Below are positions 1-8,338 of a DNA stretch of 32,175 bases, piece by piece. Each line of letters opens with the position of its first letter. Positions within the stretch are counted from its first letter, which is position 1. The position numbers were made by a program, and so were the translations under genes. The notes beneath the pieces are model-generated. The model searched no databases. It saw nothing but the letters and a program-made list of their open reading frames with translations, and was not told where the DNA came from. The stretch comes from UBA3774 sp045600025 (GTDB lineage Bacteria > Bacillota > Clostridia > Lachnospirales > Lachnospiraceae). The stretch covers positions 1 through 32,175 of the forward strand of contig JAZRXC010000002.1 in assembly GCA_045600025.1 (NCBI GenBank), written 5' to 3'.

Positions 1-1
1 T

Positions 2-2944
2 GCTCCTTCAGGAAAGATGGTTTTTACGGAGCGCATAGAGGCAACTGGAACAAATGCCATCATTCTCTGCGACGGAGCGGACCTCGTCTTTGAGAAAGGC
101 ATTAGTCTCGAGTACGCCTCGTCTCTGACAATATACGCACAGTCGCAGGACCCGGCTAAAGCAGGTCATATAACCGTATACGGAAAGGGCGGCAATGCTG
201 CAATCGGAGGCCGCAGGGGCGTGGACGGTGCTGAGGCATGGACCGAGCGCTGTGGGAAACCCGGCGGAGCAGTCTCTATTCACGGCGGAAATATTGACAT
301 TTACTCCGATACCGTCGCCTTCGGCGGCGGCGAAGGAGGAAAAGGAACGGCAGGAGCTAAAGGCGGCGCCGGCGGGGATGCCATGGGGTGCTATATCTAC
401 GGCGGAAATATCATATTGCGCACAGGCAGAGCGCTCATCGGCGGCGGCAATGCCGGAGATGGCGGGGATGCTGACAGTTATATACTCGAAATCGCTTCCG
501 ACATCTCCAAAGTGACCTTCGGAGACGGTGGTGCCGGCGGAGAGGGAGGAAGAGTATTTCATGCGGCGATATACGGCGGCGAAATACAGCTTGCCTCCAA
601 CGCGAGCTTTGTCCGCGGAGGAGATGGCGGCGCCGGCGGTAAGGGCTATGACTATATAATCGACAATTTTGAAAAATCAGGCATATTTAAAGGCGCAGCA
701 GGTGGTAACGGCGGTGACGGCGGAGAAATAAGTGAGGTAAACTTTTGCGGAGGGAATACCACTGTCAGTGGCAGCGGGGCCTTTATAATCGCAGGTAGCG
801 GCGGAAACGGTGGCGACGGCGGTTCAGTTACCGCACCGGATGTAGAAGATATAAATGCTGTAGCATTAGAAAGCGGAGATGGCGGTAATGGCGGCAGCGG
901 CAGCAAAGCCAAGGTATCAGTGCGCGGCGGCGAAAGTATAGTTACCTACAAAGATATATGGATGTCCGGAGGAAGAGGCAGCGCCGGAGGAAGAAACGCA
1001 ACAGGAATTAACCTGTCGAATAAAGATATAAAAATAAATTACGGTAACAATGGCAATAACGGAGCAGGCAGTTCCTGCGAATTGAGTCTCTATTCCGGCA
1101 GGCTTACCGCAAGCAGCGAATCCGGCAGACTGATGGGCACTGGCAAGGTTATCTATTATGAGCGAATGGGCGTATGCCTCGGAAGTTCGCTTAATTCGAT
1201 TAGCGATATCGGACAATACTCTGCCGGAGATTTCGGAAATAATTCCTGCGCAGTAATAGAACCGGCTCCGGAACTTGCACCGCCATGCGAGCATGATGGC
1301 AACAATTACTGGCTCAACGAAGATTACGCAAGCGAGCTGTTTCTTCCAGACACACTGAGAGGAAATGTTTCCCTTGATCTCAAGGGACATACGTGGAAGA
1401 TAACCGGCGATAAGACTTTCGGATACGGAGTCAATCTTCTCGAAATCAAAAACGGCACGCTTATATTTACCAATGCTAATTCAAAACCTATTGTAATTGA
1501 AAACGGCCTGCAGCTTACGAATGTCACCTTTAAAAATTGCACCTGCAAGAGACTTTTCAGCGTAACCGAGAAGCTGACGACAGAGAACAACTGTCCGCAG
1601 TTCAGTGTAGAAAACTGCGTTTTCAAGGACTGTTCCTTTACTGAGAATGGAGGAATATTTTATTTTGACTGCAAGGATGGCTCACCGCGCTGGGAGTATT
1701 ATTTCTATAACGATATGTTCTGCAATATCAGCACCAAAAAAAGCGGAAGCGTCATATATGCGCATGCGTATGATGGCGGAATAAATACAGGCCCTTGGCC
1801 GAGCCTTGATATGATTGGCTGTACATTTGACAACTGCCACGCGGACAACATGGGCGGAGCGATATATGCCTTTGATAATATGCGCGTGGGAAACATCTGG
1901 GACTCGGCAGGTAAGCGATCGGAATACAATGTCCGCTCGAATCTTTTTGTTTATTGCTCCGCAGGAGTAAGCGGCGGCGCACTGTCAAACGGCGGCTGGG
2001 ATGCGTCTACGGTATTGTGCACTTTTGCGGACTGCACGTCGCCCAACGGCGCGGTAGATGTCGGACACCAACCGGTGCATTTTGATAAGTGCGATTTCGT
2101 TGGAAATAAAAAAGACATCTATCACACCGGTGATAATGTTGAAGAAAAGGATATGATTTATGACATGTCCGTATTATCCAGCCTTTCGGGCAGCGGCACT
2201 GAGAAGAATCCGTACATTTTGAAAAACGCTTATGACATCGCATATCTTGCGGCCAAGTGCGCGAAGGAAGACGCGAAATATTCCTATGCTATATACAAGC
2301 TTGCAAATAACATAACGAATGTGTTCACACCGGTAACGGGCTTTAATGGCATCATTATTCCTAACGGTAAAAAGATCACAACACGATTTGTGAGCAGCGC
2401 TTTCAGCGGAGATTACGGCGTAGACGGAACCTTGACGGTAGAAAACGCACTTGGAAAAGTCACAACCGAAGAATCCAAAAGCAATTTCCGTCATCTCGAG
2501 ATAGGGATACATTATGTTCGTTGGACTAACGATACGAAGACTTACATCCGGCCGGGAGCATCTTCCATTTCGTTGACATTTTCGGATTATACAGGGTTTA
2601 GAACGCTGGTACACGATACCGCCTATATCTATGACGGTAAAGGAACTCTGGTCGGTGAGTATCAGCGCGACTCATTGCGCGATAAGACAATAGACATACC
2701 GGGCGATACGGTAATAATCAACTTCGTAGCAAATAATGTGATAACAGAGATGTTAGGCATGGATCAAGACAGAGTTGCTGCCAACGGCTATAAGGTAGTA
2801 GCAATAAAGGCGAACTATCCTGAAGCCTCCGGTTTCACGCTTTCAGCCGGTAACTGGTGGATCATCGGCGGAGCATCGGCAGTAGCGATTGCCGCCGTGG
2901 TTACAATCGTAGTAGTAACAAAGAAAAAGAAAAAAGCAGCTTAA
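2..2944 (+). CDS. Glycine-rich beta-helix surface protein, 5' partial
   Basis: The reading frame is already open at the first bases, before the first ATG at 17, and no signal peptide is seen there, so the gene begins upstream of the window. About residues 60-360 are a Gly-rich region built of short GGxGGxGG-like turns alternating with beta-strand stretches. Residues from about 450 to 700 look like a right-handed parallel beta-helix, with repeated short motifs such as GGAIYAF, GGIFYF and SGGALSNGG. The end has a hydrophobic segment (WWIIGG to TIVVV, about nt 2854-2920) followed by five lysines and AA, which is a stop-transfer anchor with its basic tail inside. No LPxTG sorting motif is seen. 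It is probably an extracellular adhesin-like or polymorphic surface protein anchored by its C-terminal helix. The function is not recognised. A strong terminator follows directly. Confidence 0.75.
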   Translation, partial: APSGKMVFTERIEATGTNAIILCDGADLVFEKGISLEYASSLTIYAQSQDPAKAGHITVYGKGGNAAIGGRRGVDGAEAWTERCGKPGGAVSIHGGNIDIYSDTVAFGGGEGGKGTAGAKGGAGGDAMGCYIYGGNIILRTGRALIGGGNAGDGGDADSYILEIASDISKVTFGDGGAGGEGGRVFHAAIYGGEIQLASNASFVRGGDGGAGGKGYDYIIDNFEKSGIFKGAAGGNGGDGGEISEVNFCGGNTTVSGSGAFIIAGSGGNGGDGGSVTAPDVEDINAVALESGDGGNGGSGSKAKVSVRGGESIVTYKDIWMSGGRGSAGGRNATGINLSNKDIKINYGNNGNNGAGSSCELSLYSGRLTASSESGRLMGTGKVIYYERMGVCLGSSLNSISDIGQYSAGDFGNNSCAVIEPAPELAPPCEHDGNNYWLNEDYASELFLPDTLRGNVSLDLKGHTWKITGDKTFGYGVNLLEIKNGTLIFTNANSKPIVIENGLQLTNVTFKNCTCKRLFSVTEKLTTENNCPQFSVENCVFKDCSFTENGGIFYFDCKDGSPRWEYYFYNDMFCNISTKKSGSVIYAHAYDGGINTGPWPSLDMIGCTFDNCHADNMGGAIYAFDNMRVGNIWDSAGKRSEYNVRSNLFVYCSAGVSGGALSNGGWDASTVLCTFADCTSPNGAVDVGHQPVHFDKCDFVGNKKDIYHTGDNVEEKDMIYDMSVLSSLSGSGTEKNPYILKNAYDIAYLAAKCAKEDAKYSYAIYKLANNITNVFTPVTGFNGIIIPNGKKITTRFVSSAFSGDYGVDGTLTVENALGKVTTEESKSNFRHLEIGIHYVRWTNDTKTYIRPGASSISLTFSDYTGFRTLVHDTAYIYDGKGTLVGEYQRDSLRDKTIDIPGDTVIINFVANNVITEMLGMDQDRVAANGYKVVAIKANYPEASGFTLSAGNWWIIGGASAVAIAAVVTIVVVTKKKKKAA

Positions 2945-2966
2945 CAAAGATTGCTTTTGAGACGCG

Positions 2967-3002
2967 CCCCTCTTTCCGGACAACCAGAGAGAGGGGTTTA
3001 TT
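2967..3002 (+). terminator. Intrinsic terminator after the surface protein gene
   Basis: CCCCTCTTTC at 2967-2976 pairs with GAGAGAGGGG at 2987-2996 (10 bp including one G-U pair), followed by a short T-rich tail. It lies 22 bp after the stop codon of the surface protein gene. Confidence 0.8.
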
Positions 3003-3009
3003 ATGCCCA

Positions 3010-3292
3010 AAGCCGCCCCGCAGGCGCGAAAGGTAAATCCAAATCGCGAAAATCGGGCAAATGGATTTACATTTCCCCTGGGAAGACCGCCCCGCGGGCG
3101 TGAAAAGTAAATCCAAATCGCAGAAAAGTGGCAAATGGATTTACATTTACTCCGGGAAATCCACCACACGGGCGCGAAAGGTAAATCCAAATCGCGAAAA
3201 CCGGGCAAATGGATTTACATTTACTCCGGAAAAGCCGCCTCACAGGCGCGGAAGGTAAATCCAAATCGCGGAAAAGTGGCAAATGGATTTAC
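3010..3292. repeat. Four-copy 74-bp tandem array of imperfect palindromes
   Basis: A 38-bp element beginning GTAAATCC and ending TGGATTTAC occurs at 3033-3070, 3107-3144, 3181-3218 and 3255-3292. The period is exactly 74 bp each time. The first nine and last nine bases of each element are inverted repeats. The 36-bp segments between them (3071-3106, 3145-3180, 3219-3254) are related to one another and carry a second GC-rich short inverted repeat (CCGCC...GGCG). A further copy of this GC-rich part precedes the first element. The array fills the gap between the surface protein terminator and the SRP RNA promoter. Reading frames across it on both strands are artefacts of the repeat. Its function is unknown; it resembles REP/BIME-like intergenic repeats in form. 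Confidence 0.9.
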
Positions 3293-3332
3293 TCGCTGTC
3301 CGGGGAAGCAAAGGTTCAAGTTGATACGTAAT

Positions 3333-3378
3333 TCAAGGGGCAGATAGTAAGGGATTTTCCGCTATTTGCCCCTCTTGA
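3333..3378. terminator. Long hairpin upstream of the SRP RNA promoter
   Basis: The arm beginning TCAAGGGGCAG at 3333-3347 pairs with the arm ending CCCCTCTTGA at 3362-3378, with one G-U pair and one bulged C, around a 14-nt loop. A T-rich stretch follows that overlaps the -35 region of the next promoter. It probably insulates the SRP RNA promoter from upstream transcription. Confidence 0.55.
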
Positions 3379-3382
3379 TTTC

Positions 3383-3411
3383 TTGACTACACCCCTTGAT
3401 TTTGGTATCAT
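3383..3411 (+). promoter_or_regulatory. Sigma-A type promoter for SRP RNA
   Basis: TTGACT at 3383-3388 and TATCAT at 3406-3411 are separated by 17 bp. Predicted transcription starts near 3418, some 30 bases upstream of the folded SRP RNA. It probably also drives dnaX-ybaB-recR by read-through. Confidence 0.7.
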
Positions 3412-3451
3412 AATACAAATGGGTTAACAGCCTCTAATTTACTATGTCACA

Positions 3452-3724
3452 AAGCTTCAGCGCAGCCGGGGAGCCAGCGGTGCCCTGTACCTGCAATCCG
3501 CTACAGCAGGGGTGATATTCTGCCCCGGGTGGTTCCGGTATTGCTGCCCGAAGAACCGTGGTGTTGACGTTCGGGTCTTACGCAACGGGAATTTGTGAAC
3601 CGTGTCAGGTCGGGAACGAAGCAGCACTAAGCAAAACCTCCCGTGTGCCGTAAGGTAGCCTGAAAAGAGCTACGATCTTCGGTAACGGATATTGAAAGCA
3701 TTCAAAGCAGAATGCGCTGATTTT
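3452..3724 (+). ncRNA. ffs: Large signal recognition particle RNA (scRNA/6S SRP type)
   Basis: The stretch around 3476-3510 (GGTGCCCTGTACCTGCAATC) matches the Alu-domain region of the Bacillus scRNA. The helix 8 core is at 3604-3625, with the conserved AGGUC and GAAGCAGC strands around a GGAA tetraloop at 3613-3616. The loop-closing pair is G-C rather than the usual C-G, a compensated change. The ends close by TCAGCGCA (3457-3464) pairing with TGCGCTGA (3713-3720). The length of about 270 nt fits the long Gram-positive form that has both the Alu and S domains. The ends are estimated from the closing stem. The RNA is the scaffold of the particle that, with Ffh, targets nascent membrane proteins to FtsY. 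No terminator separates it from dnaX, whose ribosome binding site follows within 11 bp. Confidence 0.9.
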
Positions 3725-3740
3725 AGGCGTAAGGAGTTAT

Positions 3741-5279
3741 ATGTCCTATACAGCACTATACAGAAAATGGCGTCCGCAGACCTTCTCTGAGGTAAAAGGG
3801 CAGGACGCAATCATTACCACATTACGCAACCAGATTAAGTTGGGGAGAGTCGGACACGCGTACCTTTTCTGCGGAAGCAGAGGAACCGGCAAGACCTCCG
3901 TGGCTAAGATATTTGCCCGCGCAGTCAATTGCGAAAACCCGATTGACGGTGAGCCCTGCGGAACATGCCCTATGTGCCGCGCCGCGCTGGCAGGAGCATC
4001 ACTCAATGTGTTTGAACTCGACGCCGCATCCAACAACAGCGTTGAAAATGTCCGCGAATTATTATCAGAGATTCAGTACCCGCCGACAGACGGACACTAT
4101 AGAGTCTATATCGTAGATGAAGTTCACATGTTCTCAACCTCAGCGTTCAATGCATTCTTAAAGACGCTGGAAGAACCTCCGGAATATGTAATATTTATAC
4201 TGGCAACAACAGAGCCGCACAAAATACCTGCGACCATTATTTCGCGTTGCCAGCAATACGATTTCCGCAGAATAGACGGATCAACGATAAGACAGCGCCT
4301 CGAAGAGCTCTGCAAAGGCGAGGGCATAAATCCCGAAGGCCGCGCGCTTGATTACATTGCGAGAAAAGCAGATGGCGGCATGCGTGACGCAATCAGCCTG
4401 CTCGACCAGGCATCGGCGAGTGTAACGGGACAGCTCACATATGACGCAGTACTCACCGCGCTCGGCGCAGTAGATCAGGAAATATTCAGCAGCATCGTAA
4501 ATAAAATAGCCGATAGCGACGCACCCGGAGTGCTTGCTCTTATTGACGAGATAGTAATGAGCGGCAAGGAACTCGGCCAGCTCGCAGCAGATCTTGCATG
4601 GTATCTGCGCAATCTGCTTCTTACCAAGAGCGGCATAGGCGGAGACGGAATTATAGATGTAACAGACGAGGACAGGAAACGTCTCGCAAAAGACGCCGAG
4701 AGATTTTCTGTTGAAGAAATTATGCGACTTATATCGCTTTACTCTGAATGTCAGAATGCAATGCGACAGGCAACAGGAAAGCGCGTACTTTTTGAGATGA
4801 CGACGCTGCGCGCCCTTCATCCGGAATATCAGCCGGATCTTGAAGGTGTGATGGCAAGAATAGGAAAATTGGAAGAGGCAGTACAGAGCGGAGTGAAGGT
4901 TGCGGCCCAGGAGCCCTCGTTCGCCCCAGCCCCTGAAGTTGCGGAAACACCGGCAACTTCTCAAGACAGCGTATTCAACTGGAACGAGGTAATCATGCAG
5001 ACATCACCGGTGCTGCGCAACGCACTGAAAAATGCCCGCTGCGAGTTCAAAGGCGACACACTTGAACTGTCATTTGCCGAGCAATTTGACCTCGACGGCG
5101 CAAAAAGATTCGGCGCATCTGAGCAACTTCCTGCGATAATAAAAGAAAAGTACGGTTTAGATGTAACACTGGTCGGCAAGGTACAAAAAAGCAGCGCGCC
5201 GCAGGGTCAGATAGCAGGCGGTAATTTCGCAGATAAAGTCAGCGGCATATTTAAGAATATTGATATAGAAATAAAATAA
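3741..5279 (+). CDS. dnaX: DNA polymerase III subunit gamma/tau
   Basis: This is the clamp-loader ATPase of the replicative polymerase. The 512-residue product opens with the family hallmark MSYTALYRKWRPQTF. Walker A is GSRGTGKT (45-52) and the zinc-binding cysteines are C64, C73, C76 and C79. Walker B is VYIVDEVH (122-129), sensor 1 lies in ATTEPHKIP (about 155-163), and the SRC arginine-finger motif is at 168-170. The C-terminal third has a Pro/Ala-rich linker and a domain that in tau contacts the polymerase. Start: AAGGAG at 3731-3736, four bases before the ATG. It follows the SRP RNA directly and leads into ybaB 11 bp later, the same order as in Bacillus subtilis. No obvious slippery A-run for a programmed gamma frameshift was noticed. 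Confidence 0.97.
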   Translation: MSYTALYRKWRPQTFSEVKGQDAIITTLRNQIKLGRVGHAYLFCGSRGTGKTSVAKIFARAVNCENPIDGEPCGTCPMCRAALAGASLNVFELDAASNNSVENVRELLSEIQYPPTDGHYRVYIVDEVHMFSTSAFNAFLKTLEEPPEYVIFILATTEPHKIPATIISRCQQYDFRRIDGSTIRQRLEELCKGEGINPEGRALDYIARKADGGMRDAISLLDQASASVTGQLTYDAVLTALGAVDQEIFSSIVNKIADSDAPGVLALIDEIVMSGKELGQLAADLAWYLRNLLLTKSGIGGDGIIDVTDEDRKRLAKDAERFSVEEIMRLISLYSECQNAMRQATGKRVLFEMTTLRALHPEYQPDLEGVMARIGKLEEAVQSGVKVAAQEPSFAPAPEVAETPATSQDSVFNWNEVIMQTSPVLRNALKNARCEFKGDTLELSFAEQFDLDGAKRFGASEQLPAIIKEKYGLDVTLVGKVQKSSAPQGQIAGGNFADKVSGIFKNIDIEIK

Positions 5280-5290
5280 AGAGGTATACC

Positions 5291-5629
5291 ATGGGAAAAG
5301 GCGGATATCCCGGGATGGGCGGGATGAATATGAACAACCTCATGAAGCAGGCGCAGAAGATGCAGCAGCAGATGGAGGCAACCACAAAAGAGTTAGAAAA
5401 CAAGACCTATACGGCTAAAGCCGGCGGCGGAGCTGTATCCGTAACCGTAAGCGGCAAGCGCCAGGTCACTGAGATAAAGATAGCGCCGGAAGCTGTTGAT
5501 CCCGAAGACGTAGAAATGCTCCAGGATATGGTGATGGCAGCGGTAAATGAAGCGCTGCGCGCATCCGAGAGAGACTCGCAGGCAGCAATCGGGCAGATAA
5601 CAGGCGGACTCGGAGGATTCGGCTTATAA
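5291..5629 (+). CDS. ybaB: YbaB/EbfC family nucleoid-associated protein
   Basis: A 112-residue protein of usual family length. It has a Gly/Met-rich start, then the helix LMKQAQKMQQQMEATTKELE and the strand region GGGAVSVTVSGKRQVTEIKI, typical of the YbaB dimer, and ends in a second long helix and a Gly-rich tail. Family members bind DNA without strong sequence specificity and are nearly always encoded between dnaX and recR, as here. AGAGGTATACC just before the ATG supplies the ribosome binding site. The stop codon overlaps the recR start by one base (TAATG), implying translational coupling. Confidence 0.95.
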   Translation: MGKGGYPGMGGMNMNNLMKQAQKMQQQMEATTKELENKTYTAKAGGGAVSVTVSGKRQVTEIKIAPEAVDPEDVEMLQDMVMAAVNEALRASERDSQAAIGQITGGLGGFGL

Positions 5630-6231
5630 TGCAGTATTTCTCCGGAGCGATACAAGCGTTAATAGAAGAGCTCGGAAGACTGCCCGGCATGGGTAGTAAA
5701 AGCGCACAGCGACTGGCATTTCACATAATCAACAATATGTCAGAAGAGGCGGTACAAAAGCTGGCCGGCAGCATCGTGGATGCCAAGAAAAATGTGCGCT
5801 ACTGCAAGCGGTGCTGCACACTGACAGATCAGGAATATTGCCCCGTCTGCCAGAGCCCGTCGAGAGATACGTCCACTATCATGGTAGTGGAGAATCCCCG
5901 CGACCTTGCGGCATATGCAAAAACCGGCGAATCCAAAGGCCTGGATCATGTACTGTGCGGAGCAATATCACCGCAGCTCGGAATCGGTCCGGCAGATATA
6001 AAACTTGCCGAGCTGATGAAGCGCTTATCAACAGAGCCGATAGAAGAACTGATCATAGCAACAAATTCGAATCTTGAGGGCGAAACAACTGCTATGTACA
6101 TAAGCAAATTGGTCAAACCCACCGGCATAAAAGTAAGCCGTATAGCAAGCGGAGTACCGGTAGGCGGAGACCTGGAATACATTGACGAAGTAACATTACT
6201 CAGAGCCTTACAAGGGCGCGTAGAAATATAA
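5629..6231 (+). CDS. recR: Recombination mediator protein RecR
   Basis: A 200-residue protein of normal RecR length. It has an N-terminal helix-hairpin-helix (LGRLPGMGSKSAQRLAFHI, about residues 15-33). The four-cysteine zinc finger is C59, C62, C71 and C74, and a TOPRIM domain begins near residue 82 (IMVVENPRDL). RecR acts with RecO and RecF to load RecA at gaps. The gene starts on the last base of the ybaB stop codon, so dnaX, ybaB and recR form one operon. The next gene is 37 bp downstream with its own ribosome binding site and no visible terminator between. Confidence 0.97.
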   Translation: MQYFSGAIQALIEELGRLPGMGSKSAQRLAFHIINNMSEEAVQKLAGSIVDAKKNVRYCKRCCTLTDQEYCPVCQSPSRDTSTIMVVENPRDLAAYAKTGESKGLDHVLCGAISPQLGIGPADIKLAELMKRLSTEPIEELIIATNSNLEGETTAMYISKLVKPTGIKVSRIASGVPVGGDLEYIDEVTLLRALQGRVEI

Positions 6232-6268
6232 AACTAATAACCGGGCATACCGGAGGAGAGGTGACAAC

Positions 6269-8329
6269 GTGGACAAAAGTATGTACAACATGGAAGCAGA
6301 AAAAATCCAGAAGTTGGTCAAGAGCGGAGATTATGTGACCGCCGCAAAAATCTGCGACAAGATTGATTGGAGACAGGTAAACAGCACTCGTATGCTGTCA
6401 CTTGTGTCAAGTATATACGAGCGCGTACAGGATTACGACAAAGCAATAGATGTACTTACTATGGCTTATGACGAAGCACCTGTAGGAAGAAGATATCTGC
6501 ATAAACTCACTGAGCTTGCACTTGAGGCAGGCGACATTGATCTGGCAGAAGAAAAATACAAGGGTTATCTCGAAGAATCCGGCGGAGACCCCGCAAGCTA
6601 TGTCCTCAGATATAAAATTGCAGAAGCCAAGAAGGAGCCGGCAGAGAAAAAGATCCGCATCCTCGAAGCTTACAAAAAGCATGAAACAGATGAGCAGTGG
6701 GTATACAAACTCGCTGAGCTGTATGACGAGGTCGGAAATGTAGACAAATGTGTTGAACTCTGTGATGAGCTCATACTTTGGTTCGGTGTAGGACCTTATG
6801 TAGACCAGGCAATGGCATTAAAAGAAAAGCATCGCCCGCTTACCGCACTGCAACAGGACCATCGTACCAACAAGGCATTTTATGAAGAAAACTTAAAGCG
6901 TGTTCAATTAGAAAGCACCTATACATATGCAAGTGAAGAAAAGTTAAAAGAAAGAGCACCTCAACATAGGGAAGATATTCCTAAGGTAACAATCGCAGGC
7001 CCGGAGATGGGACAGGCAGTATCGTCAATAGACACCTCCGTATTCTTTGCGGCTGATGATGAAGAAAATGCAGCTCCCGCAGAGATGGAGAGCACGATTT
7101 ACGTTCAGACAAGAGAAGATCTCGGAAGAACCAGAGTATTTGAAAAGCTTCCCGAGACAGAACAGGAAATGCAGATGTTCAAGACTTCATTTGCCCAGCC
7201 GAAGCCGGCACCTGTGCCTCCGGTAAACTTTATAGAGCCCGAGCCTGAACCTGCGCCCGCAGCACAGCAGGTAGGAAGTCAGATGACTCTCAACTGGGAT
7301 GAACCCGCTCCCGCTCCCGAATATATCCCCGAGCCCGAGCCTGCTCCCGAAATTGACAATCTCGTATACATCGAAGCAGCATCACCGGCAGAAGGACTTG
7401 AGGCAGCAATTGAAGCAGTAAAATCAATACATTCACAGTACAATATTCCTATCACCGGCGTGGCAAAAATCACCGGAGCAAAGCTTAATCAGAAGGGACT
7501 TATAAGCAGTCTCGAAGCATTACGCGGAAAAGATTTGATTATCCTCGGCGCATCAAATATTGACAGATTTATAGTAACAGAATTGATAAAAGTCAAGGAT
7601 GATATAGCGCCTGAGAAGCTTTATGTGCTCGTAGACAGCGCTGAAGGAATAAAGGAAATCCGAGGCAGAATTAATAATCCCGAAGCACTGGTTTCAAGAC
7701 CTGCGCCTGCTCCTGCTCCGGCACCCGAACCCGAACCTGAGTTCATACCCGAGCCCGAACCAGAGCCCATTCCCGAACCAGAACCAGAGCCCATTCCCGA
7801 ACCAAAGTTTGTCCCCGAGCCTGAGTTCATACCGGAGCCTGAACCTATTCCAGAACCGGAACCTGTTCAGGAAGAGCTTGTATTTGAAGAAGAGCCGGAG
7901 CCCGAACCCATTCCCGAGCCTGAACCCGAACCGGAAGAAGACATCAAAATCGCATTTTCCGAGCCTGACGAAGAAGATGACGAAGACGAAGACGACGAAG
8001 AATATGAAGATGAGGTTGATGAGGAAGAGGAAGAAGAGCCTGAACCTGCACCCACATATGACGGTCAGCTTACTCCCGCAGAATTCGTTGCGGAAATGCT
8101 TGAATATATGAAGAAGATTGACTGCGTAATCGAGCCCGGAACGGAAGAAGAGCTTGAAGAGTATGCAAGAGACATGCAAAAGGAAGGCGAATACCTCGAC
8201 AAGAATTTTGCAGAGGAAGTTGTAGAAAGTGCAGCTGATATGGCAGAGAGTCATTCACTCGGCAATATGTTCCATTCACGTTACGACAAAGAAGGCTGCC
8301 TGATCTTAAGGCCCAAACATTTCTCATAA
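6269..8329 (+). CDS. TPR protein with Pro-Glu repeat linker and acidic region
   Basis: The GTG at 6269 is preferred because GAGAGGTGA ends four bases before it; an in-frame ATG at 6281 is the alternative. Residues about 10-190 are helical TPR-like repeats (AEKIQKLVKSGDYVTAAKIC, YDKAIDVLTMAYDEAP, DIDLAEEKYKGYLEE). Residues about 360-475 form a compact alpha/beta domain I do not recognise (EGLEAAIEAV to NNPEAL). This is followed by a long Pro-Glu repeat linker (about 478-565), a strongly acidic Asp/Glu run (about 568-595) and a helical C-terminal domain. No signal peptide or membrane segment is seen, so it is probably cytoplasmic and a protein-protein scaffold. It is followed 9 bp later by a CvpA-like gene, with which it probably forms a unit. 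The function is unknown. Confidence 0.85.
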   Translation: MDKSMYNMEAEKIQKLVKSGDYVTAAKICDKIDWRQVNSTRMLSLVSSIYERVQDYDKAIDVLTMAYDEAPVGRRYLHKLTELALEAGDIDLAEEKYKGYLEESGGDPASYVLRYKIAEAKKEPAEKKIRILEAYKKHETDEQWVYKLAELYDEVGNVDKCVELCDELILWFGVGPYVDQAMALKEKHRPLTALQQDHRTNKAFYEENLKRVQLESTYTYASEEKLKERAPQHREDIPKVTIAGPEMGQAVSSIDTSVFFAADDEENAAPAEMESTIYVQTREDLGRTRVFEKLPETEQEMQMFKTSFAQPKPAPVPPVNFIEPEPEPAPAAQQVGSQMTLNWDEPAPAPEYIPEPEPAPEIDNLVYIEAASPAEGLEAAIEAVKSIHSQYNIPITGVAKITGAKLNQKGLISSLEALRGKDLIILGASNIDRFIVTELIKVKDDIAPEKLYVLVDSAEGIKEIRGRINNPEALVSRPAPAPAPAPEPEPEFIPEPEPEPIPEPEPEPIPEPKFVPEPEFIPEPEPIPEPEPVQEELVFEEEPEPEPIPEPEPEPEEDIKIAFSEPDEEDDEDEDDEEYEDEVDEEEEEEPEPAPTYDGQLTPAEFVAEMLEYMKKIDCVIEPGTEEELEEYARDMQKEGEYLDKNFAEEVVESAADMAESHSLGNMFHSRYDKEGCLILRPKHFS

Positions 8330-8338
8330 GGAATAGAT

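Noticed and set aside
3010..3292. CRISPR-like pattern: four 38-bp repeats with 36-bp spacers
   Set aside because: The spacers are similar to each other and carry their own inverted repeat, and no cas genes are near. It is a 74-bp tandem repeat, not a CRISPR array.
2843..3347. Overlapping open frames on both strands across the repeat array
   Set aside because: They arise because the 74-bp unit lacks stops in several frames. The period is not a multiple of three, so the frame rotates through the same peptides. There are no ribosome binding sites.
7621..8254. Long antisense frames rich in Ser-Gly or Phe-Arg opposite the acidic TPR protein
   Set aside because: They are the complement of the Pro-Glu and Asp/Glu repeats, without start signals or domains.
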